A stretch of DNA of 64,000 nt from an uncultured Alphaproteobacteria bacterium (GCA_902533625.1 CACAMI010000002.1:1-64000); one strand, 5' to 3'; shown: positions 39,157-49,717, counted from the stretch's first letter. Notes: generated by a model from the sequence alone, not told the origin. Translations and numbers: made by a program.

Positions 39157-39849
39157 ATGTATGGTAGAACTAAAGGCCGAAGATTAAGTAAAAAACAAAA
39201 ATTATTTTTAAGAAATCATGGTAAGGATTTGATTTTTGATGATGGAAAAATGGAGGAATTTCTTCACGAAACCTTTAGACCTGAAGAAAATATTTTTGAT
39301 AACAAAAAAGTTTATCTTGAAATAGGTTTTGGATCAGGAGAGCATTTAGGTCATAAGGCCGAAAGACATAAGGAATCAAAATTCATAGGATGCGATTACT
39401 ATCTTAACGGCATAGCTTCCGCTGTAATAAAAATTACTGAAAAAGAGCTCAGTAATGTCAGGTTATTCAATGGGGACGCGATTAAACTTTTGAATAAAAT
39501 ACCAAATAAGAGCCTTTATGAAGTATACTTGCTATATCCAGATCCTTGGCCAAAATTTAGACACCTAAAACGTAGATTTATTAGTGATCAAAATTTGCGC
39601 CTATTGGCTTCTAAGTTAATTGATGGTGGAGCACTTAAGGTTGTAACGGATTCAGATATATATTTTACACATATAAAGTCTGTAGTATTGACTCAAAAAA
39701 TTTCTAAAATTTTTTCTTTTAAAGGGCCGGATTTTTCTCAACCTTGGAAAGATTGGTATTCAACAAAATATGAGGAAAAGGCTAAAAAAGCTGGACGACG
39801 GTCTTATTACATGGTTTTAAAGAAGATTATTGTAAATTCACACATTTGA
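39157..39849 (+). CDS. trmB: tRNA (guanine-N7-)-methyltransferase TrmB
   Basis: VYLEIGFGSGEHLGHKAERHKESKFIGCDYYLNGIASAV...VYLLYPDPWPKFRHLKRRFIS. Confidence 0.94.
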   Translation: MYGRTKGRRLSKKQKLFLRNHGKDLIFDDGKMEEFLHETFRPEENIFDNKKVYLEIGFGSGEHLGHKAERHKESKFIGCDYYLNGIASAVIKITEKELSNVRLFNGDAIKLLNKIPNKSLYEVYLLYPDPWPKFRHLKRRFISDQNLRLLASKLIDGGALKVVTDSDIYFTHIKSVVLTQKISKIFSFKGPDFSQPWKDWYSTKYEEKAKKAGRRSYYMVLKKIIVNSHI

Positions 39850-39871
39850 AATTGGTTTCGTAAAATCAGGG

Positions 39872-41191
39872 ATGAATATCAGGCAAAGAAATAAACCACA
39901 TGAACCGCTTTCTGGTAAAATCAGTATTCCAGGAGATAAATCAATTTCCCATAGAGCAATAATTTTTAGCTCGATGGCTATAGGGGTTTCAAGGATTGAC
40001 GGTCTCTTGGAGTCAGATGACATAATTTCTACAATTAGCTGCATGAAGAAATTAGGCGCTCGAATTTCGAAAAGAAAAGACGGAATCTGGGAGGTTTCTG
40101 GAGTTGGGGTAGGAGGTTTTTCTGAGCCTGAAAATATTATTGATCTTGGCAATTCTGGCACATCTGCACGTTTAATATCTGGTGCGGTATGCACCTCTCC
40201 AATTAAATGTTTTTTTACTGGAGATGATAGTTTAAGGAAAAGGCCAATGGATAGAATAATTGACCCGCTAACAAACTTTGGAGCAGATTTTGTTGCAAGG
40301 GAAAAATCTCTTCTGCCAATTTGCATATTAGGAGCTAATGATCCTGTAGGAATAGATTTTACTGGCAAAGTTGCATCTGCTCAAGTTAAGTCCGCTATAC
40401 TGATAGCTGGATTAAATGCTATAGGCGAAACTCGATATATTGAAAGTGTTCATACCAGAGATCATACGGAAAGAATGCTTTCAACTTTCGGTGCGGAAGT
40501 AGAAATAAGCCAGTTAACTGACTCAAAGTGTATTAACATAAAGGGTTTAGCTCAGTTAGGTTCTCAAGAGATTTCTATTCCGGGAGACCCTTCCTCAGCA
40601 GCTTTTCCAATGTGTGCAGCATTAATGGTCAATGGGTCAGAAATAACAATACCTAATATATGCCAAAATCCAACAAGAATAGGCTTGCAAGAGACATTAT
40701 GTGAAATGGGCGCGGATATATCTGTTGAAAATAAGCGGATTTATGGTGGAGAGCCTGTTGCGGATTTGTCAGTTCGTTTTGGCCCTCTGAGAGGTGTAAG
40801 TGTTCCACCTGAAAGAGCTCCATCAATGATTGATGAATACCCTATTCTAGCTATTCTAGCCTCTACGGCTGAAGGGAAGACTGTTATGAAGGGTATTAAA
40901 GAGTTAAGAGTAAAGGAGAGTGATAGAATAAAGGCGGTATCTGATGGTTTAAGGCAAAATGGAATAGAAATTGAAGAGACTGAAGATTCGTTAACAGTTT
41001 TTGGAAAACCAGGCTTAATATCCGGGGGTTCTTTGGTTAAAACTTACTATGATCATCGGATTGCAATGTCGTTTTTGTGTTTGGATTTAGTAGCTAAAGA
41101 GCCTGTAAGAGTTGATAGTTTGAGTTCAATTAATACAAGTTTTAAAGAGTTTCTTAGCTCTATGAAAAAAATTGGAGCAAAATTTGATTAA
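39872..41191 (+). CDS. aroA: 3-phosphoshikimate 1-carboxyvinyltransferase
   Basis: LSGKISIPGDKSISHRAIIFSSMA...LGNSGTSARLISG...ELRVKESDRIKAVSDGL...YYDHRIAMSFL. Confidence 0.96.
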   Translation: MNIRQRNKPHEPLSGKISIPGDKSISHRAIIFSSMAIGVSRIDGLLESDDIISTISCMKKLGARISKRKDGIWEVSGVGVGGFSEPENIIDLGNSGTSARLISGAVCTSPIKCFFTGDDSLRKRPMDRIIDPLTNFGADFVAREKSLLPICILGANDPVGIDFTGKVASAQVKSAILIAGLNAIGETRYIESVHTRDHTERMLSTFGAEVEISQLTDSKCINIKGLAQLGSQEISIPGDPSSAAFPMCAALMVNGSEITIPNICQNPTRIGLQETLCEMGADISVENKRIYGGEPVADLSVRFGPLRGVSVPPERAPSMIDEYPILAILASTAEGKTVMKGIKELRVKESDRIKAVSDGLRQNGIEIEETEDSLTVFGKPGLISGGSLVKTYYDHRIAMSFLCLDLVAKEPVRVDSLSSINTSFKEFLSSMKKIGAKFD

Positions 41192-41206
41192 AATTTGTAG
41201 TGTTAA

Positions 41207-41836
41207 ATGGGTTTAGTTTTAGCTGTCGATGGACCAGGCGGTGCCGGGAAAGGAACAGTCTGCCACATAGCGTCAAAAATACTAGGATATCCTTATTTAG
41301 ATACCGGTCTACTTTATAGGGCGGTTGCGTTAAAATTAGTTGCTAAAAATGTTACAAAACTAGAAAGCCACGCAATAGAATTTGCAGGGACCTTGAAACT
41401 AGAAGATTTGAATAAAGTTGGCTTAAGAGATCCTGAAGTATCTAATTTATCTAGTAAGATAGCAATAATACCTGGGGTACGAGAAAGGCTTTTAAGTTTT
41501 CAAATTGAATTTTCAAGGGACCCTAGGGGAGCTATTCTAGATGGTAGGGATATAGGTGCGAGGGTTTGCCCAAATGCTGACATAAAATTTTATATTACGG
41601 CATCTTTAGAAGTTAGAGCAAAAAGGAGGTGGATTGAAACTATTAAGTTAAACCCTTCTGAAACACTAAGTAAAGTTAAAGCTGATTTGATGAAAAGAGA
41701 TATCAGAGATCGAAGTCGTTCTTTAGCTCCTTTAATAAAAGCTGAAGATGCGCTCTTGATAGATACGTCAGAATTGACTATAGACGCGTCAGTAAAACTT
41801 TTTATCGACGCCGTGAATGAAAAATTAAATAATTAG
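41207..41836 (+). CDS. cmk: Cytidylate kinase
   Basis: VLAVDGPGGAGKGTVCHIASKILGYPYLDTGLLYRAVAL...ILDGRDIGARVCPNADIKFYITAS. Confidence 0.95.
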   Translation: MGLVLAVDGPGGAGKGTVCHIASKILGYPYLDTGLLYRAVALKLVAKNVTKLESHAIEFAGTLKLEDLNKVGLRDPEVSNLSSKIAIIPGVRERLLSFQIEFSRDPRGAILDGRDIGARVCPNADIKFYITASLEVRAKRRWIETIKLNPSETLSKVKADLMKRDIRDRSRSLAPLIKAEDALLIDTSELTIDASVKLFIDAVNEKLNN

Positions 41837-41870
41837 ATAGGTTAATAAAAAATAAAAATTTAAACAGACC

Positions 41871-41885
41871 TGGGGTAGAACCCCA
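41871..41885 (+). promoter_or_regulatory. Perfect hairpin in the cmk-rpsA gap (candidate rpsA leader element)
   Basis: TGGGGT-AGA-ACCCCA: 6-bp perfect stem with a 3-nt loop, 25 nt before the likely rpsA ATG, in otherwise AT-rich spacer. Confidence 0.45.
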
Positions 41886-41910
41886 TGGCCAGAAATTGAA
41901 AGAAATTAAT

Positions 41911-43590
41911 ATGAGCACAAATGTATCGATGGCGGAATTTGAAGCCCTTTTAAATGAAAGTTTAGAACTTGAGACTCCTAAGGAGGGTAATGTTGTAAAG
42001 GGGAAAGTGATAGCCGTGGAAGCAGGGCAAGCTATAATTGACATTGGTTATAAAATGGAAGGAAGAATAGATCTAAAAGAATTTTCTCTAGCTGGACAAG
42101 ATCCAGAATTGGGTGAAGGAGATACCGTTGAGGTGTTTCTTGAGAGAGTTGAAAATTCCAAGGGCGAAGCGGTTTTGAGTAGGGAAAAGGCAAGGCGTGA
42201 AGAAGCTTGGGATAAGTTAGAAAAGGCGGCAAAAACAGAGGAAAAAGTGCAAGGGATAATATTTGGGAGAGTTAAAGGAGGGTTCACAGTTGATCTTGAT
42301 GGTGCAATAGCCTTTTTGCCAGGGAGCCAGGTCGATGTAAGGCCAATTAGAGACGCTTCGTCATTAATGAATGTAGTTCAGCCTTTTCAGGTTCTGAAAA
42401 TGGATCGGCGAAGAGGGAATATAGTTGTTTCAAGGAGAGCCATTTTAGAAGAGTCAAGAGCTGAGCAAAGGGCTGAAGTGGTCGGCAATCTCGCTGAAGG
42501 TAAAATTGTTGAGGGTATAATTAAGAATATCACTGACTATGGTGCTTTTGTTGACTTAGGGGGAGTAGATGGACTCTTACACGTAACCGATATGGCATGG
42601 AAAAGAATAAGTCATCCCTCAGAGAAATTATCAATAGGTGATAATGTAAAGGTGCAGGTCATTAAAATAAATCAGGATACACAGAGAATAAGTTTAGGTA
42701 TGAAACAATTGGAGGAAGACCCATGGACAAATATTCATGATAGGTTTGCTATTGGCACTAAGCATAATGGGGTAGTAACCAATATCACTGATTATGGTGC
42801 TTTTGTGGAATTAGATGCAGGTGTTGAGGGGTTGGTTCACGTTTCGGAAATGTCTTGGACGAAGAAGAATGCGCATCCAGGGAAAATTGTATCAACTAGT
42901 CAAGAAGTTCAAGTTACAGTACTTGAAATTGACACAGAAAAAAGACGTGTCAGTTTAGGACTAAAACAGACCACAGGAAATCCTTGGGAAAACTTTGCTT
43001 CTAGTAATCCGGTTGGAACTAAACTAAAGGGTGAAATTAAGAATATAACAGAGTTTGGTTTATTTATTGGTCTCGACGGAGATATTGACGGTATGGTCCA
43101 TCTTTCAGACATATCTTGGGATAAGTCTGGTGAAGAGGCAATTAAGGACTTTACCAAAGGTCAAACTGTTGAGGCTAAGGTGATAGATATTGATGTTGAG
43201 AAGGAAAGGGTTTCACTTTCTGTAAAAGATTTAGCAGATGATCCTTTTACCAAAGTTGTAAAGTCTTTAAAGCGAGGTTCAATCGTAACAGCTATAGTTA
43301 CAGCTGTTCAGGAAAATGGAATAGAAGTTGAGCATGAGGGGCTGAAATCTTTTATCAGAAAGGGAGATTTATCTAGGGACAGGTCGGAGCAGAGGTCAGA
43401 AAGATTTGCCGTAGGTAATAAATTAGATGCTAGAGTAACAAATATTGAAAAGAATAATCGTAAAATCTCACTATCAATAAAGGCTCTTGAAATAGCCGAG
43501 GAGAAAGAGGCTGTTCAGCAATATGGATCATCAGATGCTGGGGCTTCTTTGGGTGATATATTAGGAGCTGCTTTAAAAAACAAAGAATGA
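41911..43590 (+). CDS. rpsA: 30S ribosomal protein S1
   Basis: Repeated S1 RNA-binding domains (GIIKNITDYGAFVDLGGVDGLLHVTDMAWKRISHPSE; GVVTNITDYGAFVELDAGVEGLVHVSEMSWTKK). Downstream of cmk. Confidence 0.97.
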   Translation: MSTNVSMAEFEALLNESLELETPKEGNVVKGKVIAVEAGQAIIDIGYKMEGRIDLKEFSLAGQDPELGEGDTVEVFLERVENSKGEAVLSREKARREEAWDKLEKAAKTEEKVQGIIFGRVKGGFTVDLDGAIAFLPGSQVDVRPIRDASSLMNVVQPFQVLKMDRRRGNIVVSRRAILEESRAEQRAEVVGNLAEGKIVEGIIKNITDYGAFVDLGGVDGLLHVTDMAWKRISHPSEKLSIGDNVKVQVIKINQDTQRISLGMKQLEEDPWTNIHDRFAIGTKHNGVVTNITDYGAFVELDAGVEGLVHVSEMSWTKKNAHPGKIVSTSQEVQVTVLEIDTEKRRVSLGLKQTTGNPWENFASSNPVGTKLKGEIKNITEFGLFIGLDGDIDGMVHLSDISWDKSGEEAIKDFTKGQTVEAKVIDIDVEKERVSLSVKDLADDPFTKVVKSLKRGSIVTAIVTAVQENGIEVEHEGLKSFIRKGDLSRDRSEQRSERFAVGNKLDARVTNIEKNNRKISLSIKALEIAEEKEAVQQYGSSDAGASLGDILGAALKNKE

Positions 43591-43829
43591 TGAGTATTAA
43601 ATATTTTGAAAATTCATTTTGATCAAAAAATTTCGAATCACTAATGTTAAACTGAAAAGAAATTGGGTCCGGAAACTTACAACTTTTTATAGGAAAACTC
43701 TTTGTGCCAATATTTTTTGTTTAAATTCCTAAAAAAAAGTCATTTTTATAACTAATTTTCTGAAGATAATATGTTGATCTATTTCAATATTTTGAAAAAG
43801 ATGTTTAACTTTCAGTAGATTGAGAGAGA

Positions 43830-44114
43830 GTGCAAATGATCAAGTCAGAGTTAGTTCAAAAAATAGCTGAGAAAAATTCACATTTGTCGCATCGCGAAGT
43901 TGAAAGATTGGTATCTGCAATTTTTGATGAGATAACAAATACATTATCTGCTGGTGGCAGAGTTGAGTTGAGAGGTTTTGGAGCTTTTTCGGTTAAATCT
44001 AGGCCAGGACGAGTGGGAAGAAACCCTCGTACTGGGCAGAAAGTTGAAATTTCTGAGAAGAATGTGCCATATTTTAAGACTGGTAAGTTGCTAAAGGAGC
44101 GTTTAAATAAATAG
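43830..44114 (+). CDS. ihfB: Integration host factor subunit beta
   Basis: [75 protein letters not shown] at 43836. Confidence 0.95.
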   Translation: MQMIKSELVQKIAEKNSHLSHREVERLVSAIFDEITNTLSAGGRVELRGFGAFSVKSRPGRVGRNPRTGQKVEISEKNVPYFKTGKLLKERLNK

Positions 44115-44128
44115 GTCTGGAGAGAGTA

Positions 44129-44464
44129 TTGCGAATATTTCGTGGGTCTATATATCTTCTTTTCTTAGTTATTCTTATAATATTTTGTTTGGATAATAGA
44201 GAGTTAGTTGATTTAAAGTTGGGATGGAATGTGTTTCCTGATAAAGGAACTATATTAATCCAGTTGCCTGTATTCTTAGTTGTTTTATCGGCTATTGCGA
44301 TTGGATTTATTTTGGGATCTCTTTCAGAATTTTTTAGAGGGTACAAGTTCAGAATTGACCATAGAAAATCAATTAAAGATTTATCAAAAATTTCAAGTGA
44401 ATTGAAAGAGATGAAAAGTCAAGAAAAATCCCAAAAAGAAGAACTATTGTCTCTTATAAAATAG
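44129..44464 (+). CDS. lapA: LapA-domain (DUF1049) membrane protein
   Basis: Short two-TM protein with a cytoplasmic helix: IYLLFLVILIIFCLDNRELVDLKLG...PVFLVVLSAIAIGFILGSLSEFFRG. Located between ihfB and trpF as in many alphaproteobacteria. Confidence 0.8.
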   Translation: MRIFRGSIYLLFLVILIIFCLDNRELVDLKLGWNVFPDKGTILIQLPVFLVVLSAIAIGFILGSLSEFFRGYKFRIDHRKSIKDLSKISSELKEMKSQEKSQKEELLSLIK

Positions 44465-44471
44465 TGATCGC

Positions 44472-45110
44472 ATGACAGAAATTAAAATATGCGGATTAAC
44501 TTGTGAGGACGATATAAAAACTGTCAATGAGCTAGAAGTAGAATACGCTGGCTTTGTTTTTGTTAAAAAATCAAAAAGATATATAACTCCTGAGGTTTCT
44601 AAGCACCTTGTATCAGGATTGAACCGAAAGATTAAGAGTGTCGCTTTATTTGTAGATGCATATCTTGAAGATATTGAAGTTGTGCTGAATCACGTTAACT
44701 TTGATTATATTCAACTTCATGGCCATGAAAGCGTCGAAAAAATTAAAGACTTAAGTTTTCGACTTGGTAAACCCATTATTAAATCAATAGGTGTTTCCGA
44801 TTCACTGGATATGACCACGACATCTAGGTACTACTCAGTAGTTGATAAGCTTTTGTTTGATGCAAAGCCAAAAATACCGGCAAATCTTCCAGGAGGGAAC
44901 GGCGAAGCCTTCAGCTGGGAAATTCTAAAGAATATCCAATTTCCCATTCCCTGGATTTTAGCTGGTGGTCTTGATAGTAATAACATTTCGGATGCTCTTA
45001 AGCTGTTGTCTCCAGATTGTGTAGACGTTTCTTCTGGTGTAGAAGAGAATGTGGGTAAAAAGAATTTCAGAAAAGTATCTGCGTTCGTGGATGAGGTTAG
45101 GAGTAAATGA
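44472..45110 (+). CDS. trpF: Phosphoribosylanthranilate isomerase
   Basis: [40 protein letters not shown]...[11 protein letters not shown]...[17 protein letters not shown]. Confidence 0.94.
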   Translation: MTEIKICGLTCEDDIKTVNELEVEYAGFVFVKKSKRYITPEVSKHLVSGLNRKIKSVALFVDAYLEDIEVVLNHVNFDYIQLHGHESVEKIKDLSFRLGKPIIKSIGVSDSLDMTTTSRYYSVVDKLLFDAKPKIPANLPGGNGEAFSWEILKNIQFPIPWILAGGLDSNNISDALKLLSPDCVDVSSGVEENVGKKNFRKVSAFVDEVRSK

Positions 45111-45111
45111 G

Positions 45112-46338
45112 ATGACTTATGAAAAATTTAATTCCTTCAAAAATGGTCCAAATGAAGAGGGGAAATTTGGCCAATATGGAGGACGCTTTGTTTCGGAAAC
45201 TCTTATGCCACTAATTTTGCAATTAGAAAAAGAATATAACATTGCAAAGGAAAGTGACTCTTTTTGGGAAGAGATGAATGAGCTATGGAAAAATTATGTT
45301 GGCAGGCCTAGCCCTTTATATTTTGCTGAAAGAATAACTGGTTTTTTTGGGGGTGCTAAGATTTATTTTAAGAGAGATGAATTAAACCATACCGGAGCAC
45401 ACAAAATAAATAATGTTTTGGGACAGATAATTTTAGCCAGAAGAATGGGTAAAAGCAGAATTATTGCTGAAACAGGTGCTGGCCAACATGGGGTTGCTAC
45501 GGCAACGGTATGTGCAAAATTTGGTCTAAAATGTGTTGTTTTTATGGGAAAAACAGATGTAGAACGTCAGGCACCAAACGTTTTTAGAATGAAATTATTG
45601 GGAGCTGAAGTAGTTCCTGTTACTTCAGGAAGAGCTACCTTAAAGGACGCTATGAATGAAGCTTTAAGAGACTGGGTCACAAATGTGAGAGATACGTTTT
45701 ATTGTATAGGTACCGTTGCTGGACCACACCCTTATCCAAAAATGGTTAGAGATTTTCAATCAATAATAGGTAAGGAGACAAAGGATCAAATTGTTAAAAT
45801 AGAAGGTAGATTGCCTGACAAGCTAATTGCTTGCATCGGTGGTGGATCAAATGCTATGGGTTTGTTTCATCCATTTTTAGATGATGAATCTGTTGATATT
45901 ATCGGTGTTGAGGCTGGAGGAAAAGGGATAGATGATAATATGGAACATGCCGCATCCTTAACTGGAGGTAGACCAGGTGTGCTACATGGTAATAAAACTT
46001 ACCTTTTGCAAGACGATCATGGCCAAATTATTGAGGGGCACTCTATATCTGCTGGCCTAGATTATCCTGGTATAGGACCTGAACATTCCTTCCTAAATGA
46101 TGCAAAAAGGGTAAAATACGTAGCAGTTACTGATACTGAGGCTTTGGAGGCTTTTCAATTTTGTAGCCAGTTAGAAGGAATTATTCCTGCTTTAGAGCCT
46201 AGCCATGCCTTAGCATATACAAAGAAAATAGCTGGAAAACTATCTTCTGAAGAAATTATAGTTATGAACATGTGTGGAAGAGGAGATAAGGATATTTTTA
46301 CCGTTGCAGACGCTTTAGGAATGAATATTTTATCATAA
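45112..46338 (+). CDS. trpB: Tryptophan synthase beta chain
   Basis: [17 protein letters not shown]...[30 protein letters not shown] (PLP Lys)...[17 protein letters not shown]. Start refined to ATG 45112. Confidence 0.97.
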   Translation: MTYEKFNSFKNGPNEEGKFGQYGGRFVSETLMPLILQLEKEYNIAKESDSFWEEMNELWKNYVGRPSPLYFAERITGFFGGAKIYFKRDELNHTGAHKINNVLGQIILARRMGKSRIIAETGAGQHGVATATVCAKFGLKCVVFMGKTDVERQAPNVFRMKLLGAEVVPVTSGRATLKDAMNEALRDWVTNVRDTFYCIGTVAGPHPYPKMVRDFQSIIGKETKDQIVKIEGRLPDKLIACIGGGSNAMGLFHPFLDDESVDIIGVEAGGKGIDDNMEHAASLTGGRPGVLHGNKTYLLQDDHGQIIEGHSISAGLDYPGIGPEHSFLNDAKRVKYVAVTDTEALEAFQFCSQLEGIIPALEPSHALAYTKKIAGKLSSEEIIVMNMCGRGDKDIFTVADALGMNILS

Positions 46339-46905
46339 AATATTTTTAGATTGTATATTAATACCATTAATTATAAATGACTCATCATAAATTAAATCGG
46401 TAATATTTGACATTGCATAATCTAAAATATTTGGTATTTGGGATTCTTCACCAGTTGTGAATCCAGACAGAACATAATTAGCTACAGATTTTTTGTTGTT
46501 TGGTCTGCCGATACCTATTCTTAAACGGCTATATTCTTGCCCAACTAAATTACTAACAGATCTTAAGCCATTGTGACCACCATGTCCACCTCCAATTTTT
46601 TTTTTAAGGATGCCCCAGCTTAAGTTTAAGTCATCATGAAAAATGAGTATATCTTTACAGTTAATCTTGAAAAATTTTGATGCGCTTAATACCCCTTTTC
46701 CTGATTCATTCATAAAAGTACTAGGTTTGATTAATATTACTTGTTCGTCCGCAATTGGACCCTTTGAATATTGATAGTTAGTTGAGTTGGTCCATAGGGG
46801 GAACGCATATTTTTCATGTAAATAATCAACAAGCCTGAAGCCAATGTTGTGTCTATTACTTGAGTAGTTATTTCCTGGGTTACCTAGGCCTACGAGCAAC
46901 TTCAT
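46333..46905 (-). CDS. pth: Peptidyl-tRNA hydrolase
   Basis: [29 protein letters not shown]...[13 protein letters not shown]...[14 protein letters not shown]...[13 protein letters not shown]. Confidence 0.96.
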   Translation of the reverse strand: MKLLVGLGNPGNNYSSNRHNIGFRLVDYLHEKYAFPLWTNSTNYQYSKGPIADEQVILIKPSTFMNESGKGVLSASKFFKINCKDILIFHDDLNLSWGILKKKIGGGHGGHNGLRSVSNLVGQEYSRLRIGIGRPNNKKSVANYVLSGFTTGEESQIPNILDYAMSNITDLIYDESFIINGINIQSKNIL

Positions 46906-46937
46906 GATTTCGTCGTCCTAATGATGAACCTGGTAGA

Positions 46938-47600
46938 TTAATTTGGCTCATTATTTTCGGTTTCAACATCAACTTCATTACCTTCTTCAGCTTCAGTTTC
47001 CGGTGAATCTTCCTCATCTTCAGCTGATTTTAGTCCACTCGGACTTTGGATGTTCGCAATAACAAAATCTCTCCCCTGAATGGTTGTCTCTGCACCTTCA
47101 GGTAAATTTATGTTTGAGATATTAATTGTATCTCCTAATTCAAAGTCATTGAGGTCGACCTCCAATTCAGACGGTATTTCGGTTGCATTCACGATAAGTT
47201 CAACTTCAGGTCTTACTACCGTAAGGACTCCCCCTCTTTTTATGCCAGGTGACGTTGTTTGATTTTTAAATTCTACGGGGATAAATAAGTTGATTCTAGA
47301 TGTTTCTGAGAGCCTTAAAAAGTCAACATGAGTTGGCAAATTTCTTAGTGTGTCTTTTTGCACATCTCTACAAATCACCTTTTCTGATTTGTCTCCTAAT
47401 TTAAGTTCAATTAATGTTGATTTAAATTTTCCAGCTTTTAGAAGTTTAAATAGTTCATTAAACTTGACTGTCAGTGCTTGAGGAGATGCTCCAGCCCCAT
47501 ATATTATTCCTGGTACAAGCTGCTGCCTTCGAGCAGCCCGTGCTGCACCTTTTCCCACATTTGGACGAACTGAGGCCTCAAGGTTTATCATATCAGACAT
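46938..47600 (-). CDS. rplY: 50S ribosomal protein L25/general stress protein Ctc
   Basis: LEASVRPNVGKGAARAARRQQLVPGIIYGAGASPQALTV...VICRDVQKDTLRNLPTHVDFLRL; acidic C-terminal tail. Confidence 0.95.
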   Translation of the reverse strand: MSDMINLEASVRPNVGKGAARAARRQQLVPGIIYGAGASPQALTVKFNELFKLLKAGKFKSTLIELKLGDKSEKVICRDVQKDTLRNLPTHVDFLRLSETSRINLFIPVEFKNQTTSPGIKRGGVLTVVRPEVELIVNATEIPSELEVDLNDFELGDTINISNINLPEGAETTIQGRDFVIANIQSPSGLKSAEDEEDSPETEAEEGNEVDVETENNEPN

Positions 47601-47678
47601 AACTTTTCTCCCTGCATAAATTAGTCAAAACAAATCTCATATAGGGCGGTTTATAGGGATATTATAGATAAAAGTAAA

Positions 47679-48494
47679 TTACATTTTTTTATAGAAGCTA
47701 TTACCTATTTTTGCTCCGTTGGACAGAGATTTTATAAATTCTAAGATATTTTCATCTGGTTCCTTTTTTTCAATTTTTTCTATGATTGCAGAACCAACCA
47801 CTACACCATCTGCTATACCAGATACTGCTGCTGCATCTTCTGGGTTCTTAATGCCAAAACCAACGCAAATAGGCAAATTCGTCAATTTACGGATCCTATT
47901 AATCTCGGGGTCAAGTTTTTTAGGATCTACTCTGCCAGCTCCAGTGGTTCCAGTTATTGAAACATGGTAAACAAATCCTGAGCTATTATCTAAAATTTTA
48001 GGGAGCCTGGATTCATCACTTGTTGGGGTGCTCAATCGTATAAAGTCTATCCCATTTTTTTGAGCAGGAATACATAGTTCTCTATCTTCTTCTGGAGGCA
48101 AGTCTACAATTATTAGTCCATCTACACCCGAGGATTTAGCTTTCTTTAGGAAATTTTCTACTCCAAAAGAATAAATCGGATTGTAGTATCCCATAAGAAT
48201 TACTGGAGTTTCGCTATTAATTTTTCGAAATTTTTTTACTAATTCTAAGATACTTTTTAGAGTTGTGCCCATTTGCAATGATCTATTTCCAGCTCTTTGG
48301 ATGGATGGTCCATCAGCCATTGGATCTGTAAACGGAATGCCTAGCTCAATAATATCCACGCCATATTTTGGAAAATCTACCATTAAATCATATGTTTTAT
48401 CTAAATTAGGATCTCCTGCCATGATAAAAGAAATAAATGCCTTTTGATTGGTATTTTTCAAGTCTCCAAAAGTTTTTGCAATTCTTTTAACCAT
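47679..48494 (-). CDS. trpA: Tryptophan synthase alpha chain
   Basis: FISFIMAGDPNLDKTYDLMVDFPKYGVDIIELGIPFTDPMADGPSIQRAGNRSL...VILMGYYNPIYSFG...VGFGIKNPEDAA. Confidence 0.96.
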   Translation of the reverse strand: MVKRIAKTFGDLKNTNQKAFISFIMAGDPNLDKTYDLMVDFPKYGVDIIELGIPFTDPMADGPSIQRAGNRSLQMGTTLKSILELVKKFRKINSETPVILMGYYNPIYSFGVENFLKKAKSSGVDGLIIVDLPPEEDRELCIPAQKNGIDFIRLSTPTSDESRLPKILDNSSGFVYHVSITGTTGAGRVDPKKLDPEINRIRKLTNLPICVGFGIKNPEDAAAVSGIADGVVVGSAIIEKIEKKEPDENILEFIKSLSNGAKIGNSFYKKM

Positions 48495-48611
48495 TTTATA
48501 AATTTGCGAGAGCTATAATCTCGCGGCCTTTCATTTCAATCTTTTTTACTATATCAATCTTTGGAATGCTAACAAAGATAATAGAAATAAAAGTTTTTTT
48601 CAGGAAAGTCT

Positions 48612-49712
48612 ATGGGTTTTAAAACGGGTATAGTAGGGCTCCCTAATGTTGGGAAATCAACTTTATTTAACGCCCTTACGAGAACTGCAATTGCTCAGGC
48701 AGAAAATTTTCCCTTTTGTACAATAGAGCCAAATGTTGGTGAAGTCGCAGTACCTGACGAGAGGTTGCAAAAATTGGCACGAATAGCAGATTCAAAAGCG
48801 ATAATTCCAGCAAAGATGTCTTTTTGTGATATTGCTGGCTTAGTTAAAGGCGCTTCAGAAGGAGAAGGTTTAGGGAATAAGTTTTTAGCAAATATAAGAG
48901 AATGTGATGCGATTATTCATGTTCTTCGTTGCTTTGATGATACCGATGTAACTCATGTTTCAGGTTCCGTTGACCCTATAAGAGACTTCGAGATAATTAA
49001 CACAGAATTAATTCTTGCTGATTTACAAAGTGTTGACAAGCAATTAGTTGGCTTAACAAAAAAAATTAAAAGTGGTGATAAGTCGCTTCTCAAATTATAT
49101 GATGTATTAATGAAAGCTAAGGGTGGATTAGAGAGGGGTGAGGCCATCATATCTACAAATAGAACTGAAGAAGATCAGTTGCTGCTGAGTGATTTTCAAT
49201 TTTTGACACTAAAGCCAGTATTATATGTCTGCAATGTAGATGAGGCTTCTGCCGCAACAGGAAACAGTTATTCTCAGAAAGTAAAGGATCATGTGATGGA
49301 AGAAAATTCAACTTCCATAAACATTTCAGCCTCAATAGAGGAAGAGATTAGTCAAATTGCGAACCAGGAAGAACAAGATTTTTTCCTAAAGGAACTGGGA
49401 TTAAACAGAACAGGATTAGATAGACTAATTATAGAAGGTTATAAATTGTTAGACTTATTAACTTTTTTTACTGTTGGTCCTAAGGAGGCTCGCGCTTGGA
49501 CTGTAAGAACAGGTACTACTGCACCAAAAGCAGGATCTGTAATTCATACAGATTTTGAGAAGGGTTTTATAAGAGCTGAAGTCATTCGTTGCAGTGAATA
49601 TCTTGAGTTTTTGGGGGAGCAGAGAGCAAAAGAAGAAGGGAAATTACGTTCGGAGGGGAAGGGCTATTTAGTGGAAGATGGAGATATAATAAAATTTCTT
49701 TTTAATGTTTAA
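48612..49712 (+). CDS. ychF: Redox-regulated ATPase / ribosome-binding GTPase YchF
   Basis: GFKTGIVGLPNVGKSTLFNALTRTAIAQAENFPFCTIEPNVGEVAVPDERL...FCDIAGLVKGASEGEGLGNKFLANIRE. Confidence 0.97.
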   Translation: MGFKTGIVGLPNVGKSTLFNALTRTAIAQAENFPFCTIEPNVGEVAVPDERLQKLARIADSKAIIPAKMSFCDIAGLVKGASEGEGLGNKFLANIRECDAIIHVLRCFDDTDVTHVSGSVDPIRDFEIINTELILADLQSVDKQLVGLTKKIKSGDKSLLKLYDVLMKAKGGLERGEAIISTNRTEEDQLLLSDFQFLTLKPVLYVCNVDEASAATGNSYSQKVKDHVMEENSTSINISASIEEEISQIANQEEQDFFLKELGLNRTGLDRLIIEGYKLLDLLTFFTVGPKEARAWTVRTGTTAPKAGSVIHTDFEKGFIRAEVIRCSEYLEFLGEQRAKEEGKLRSEGKGYLVEDGDIIKFLFNV

Positions 49713-49717
49713 AAAGG

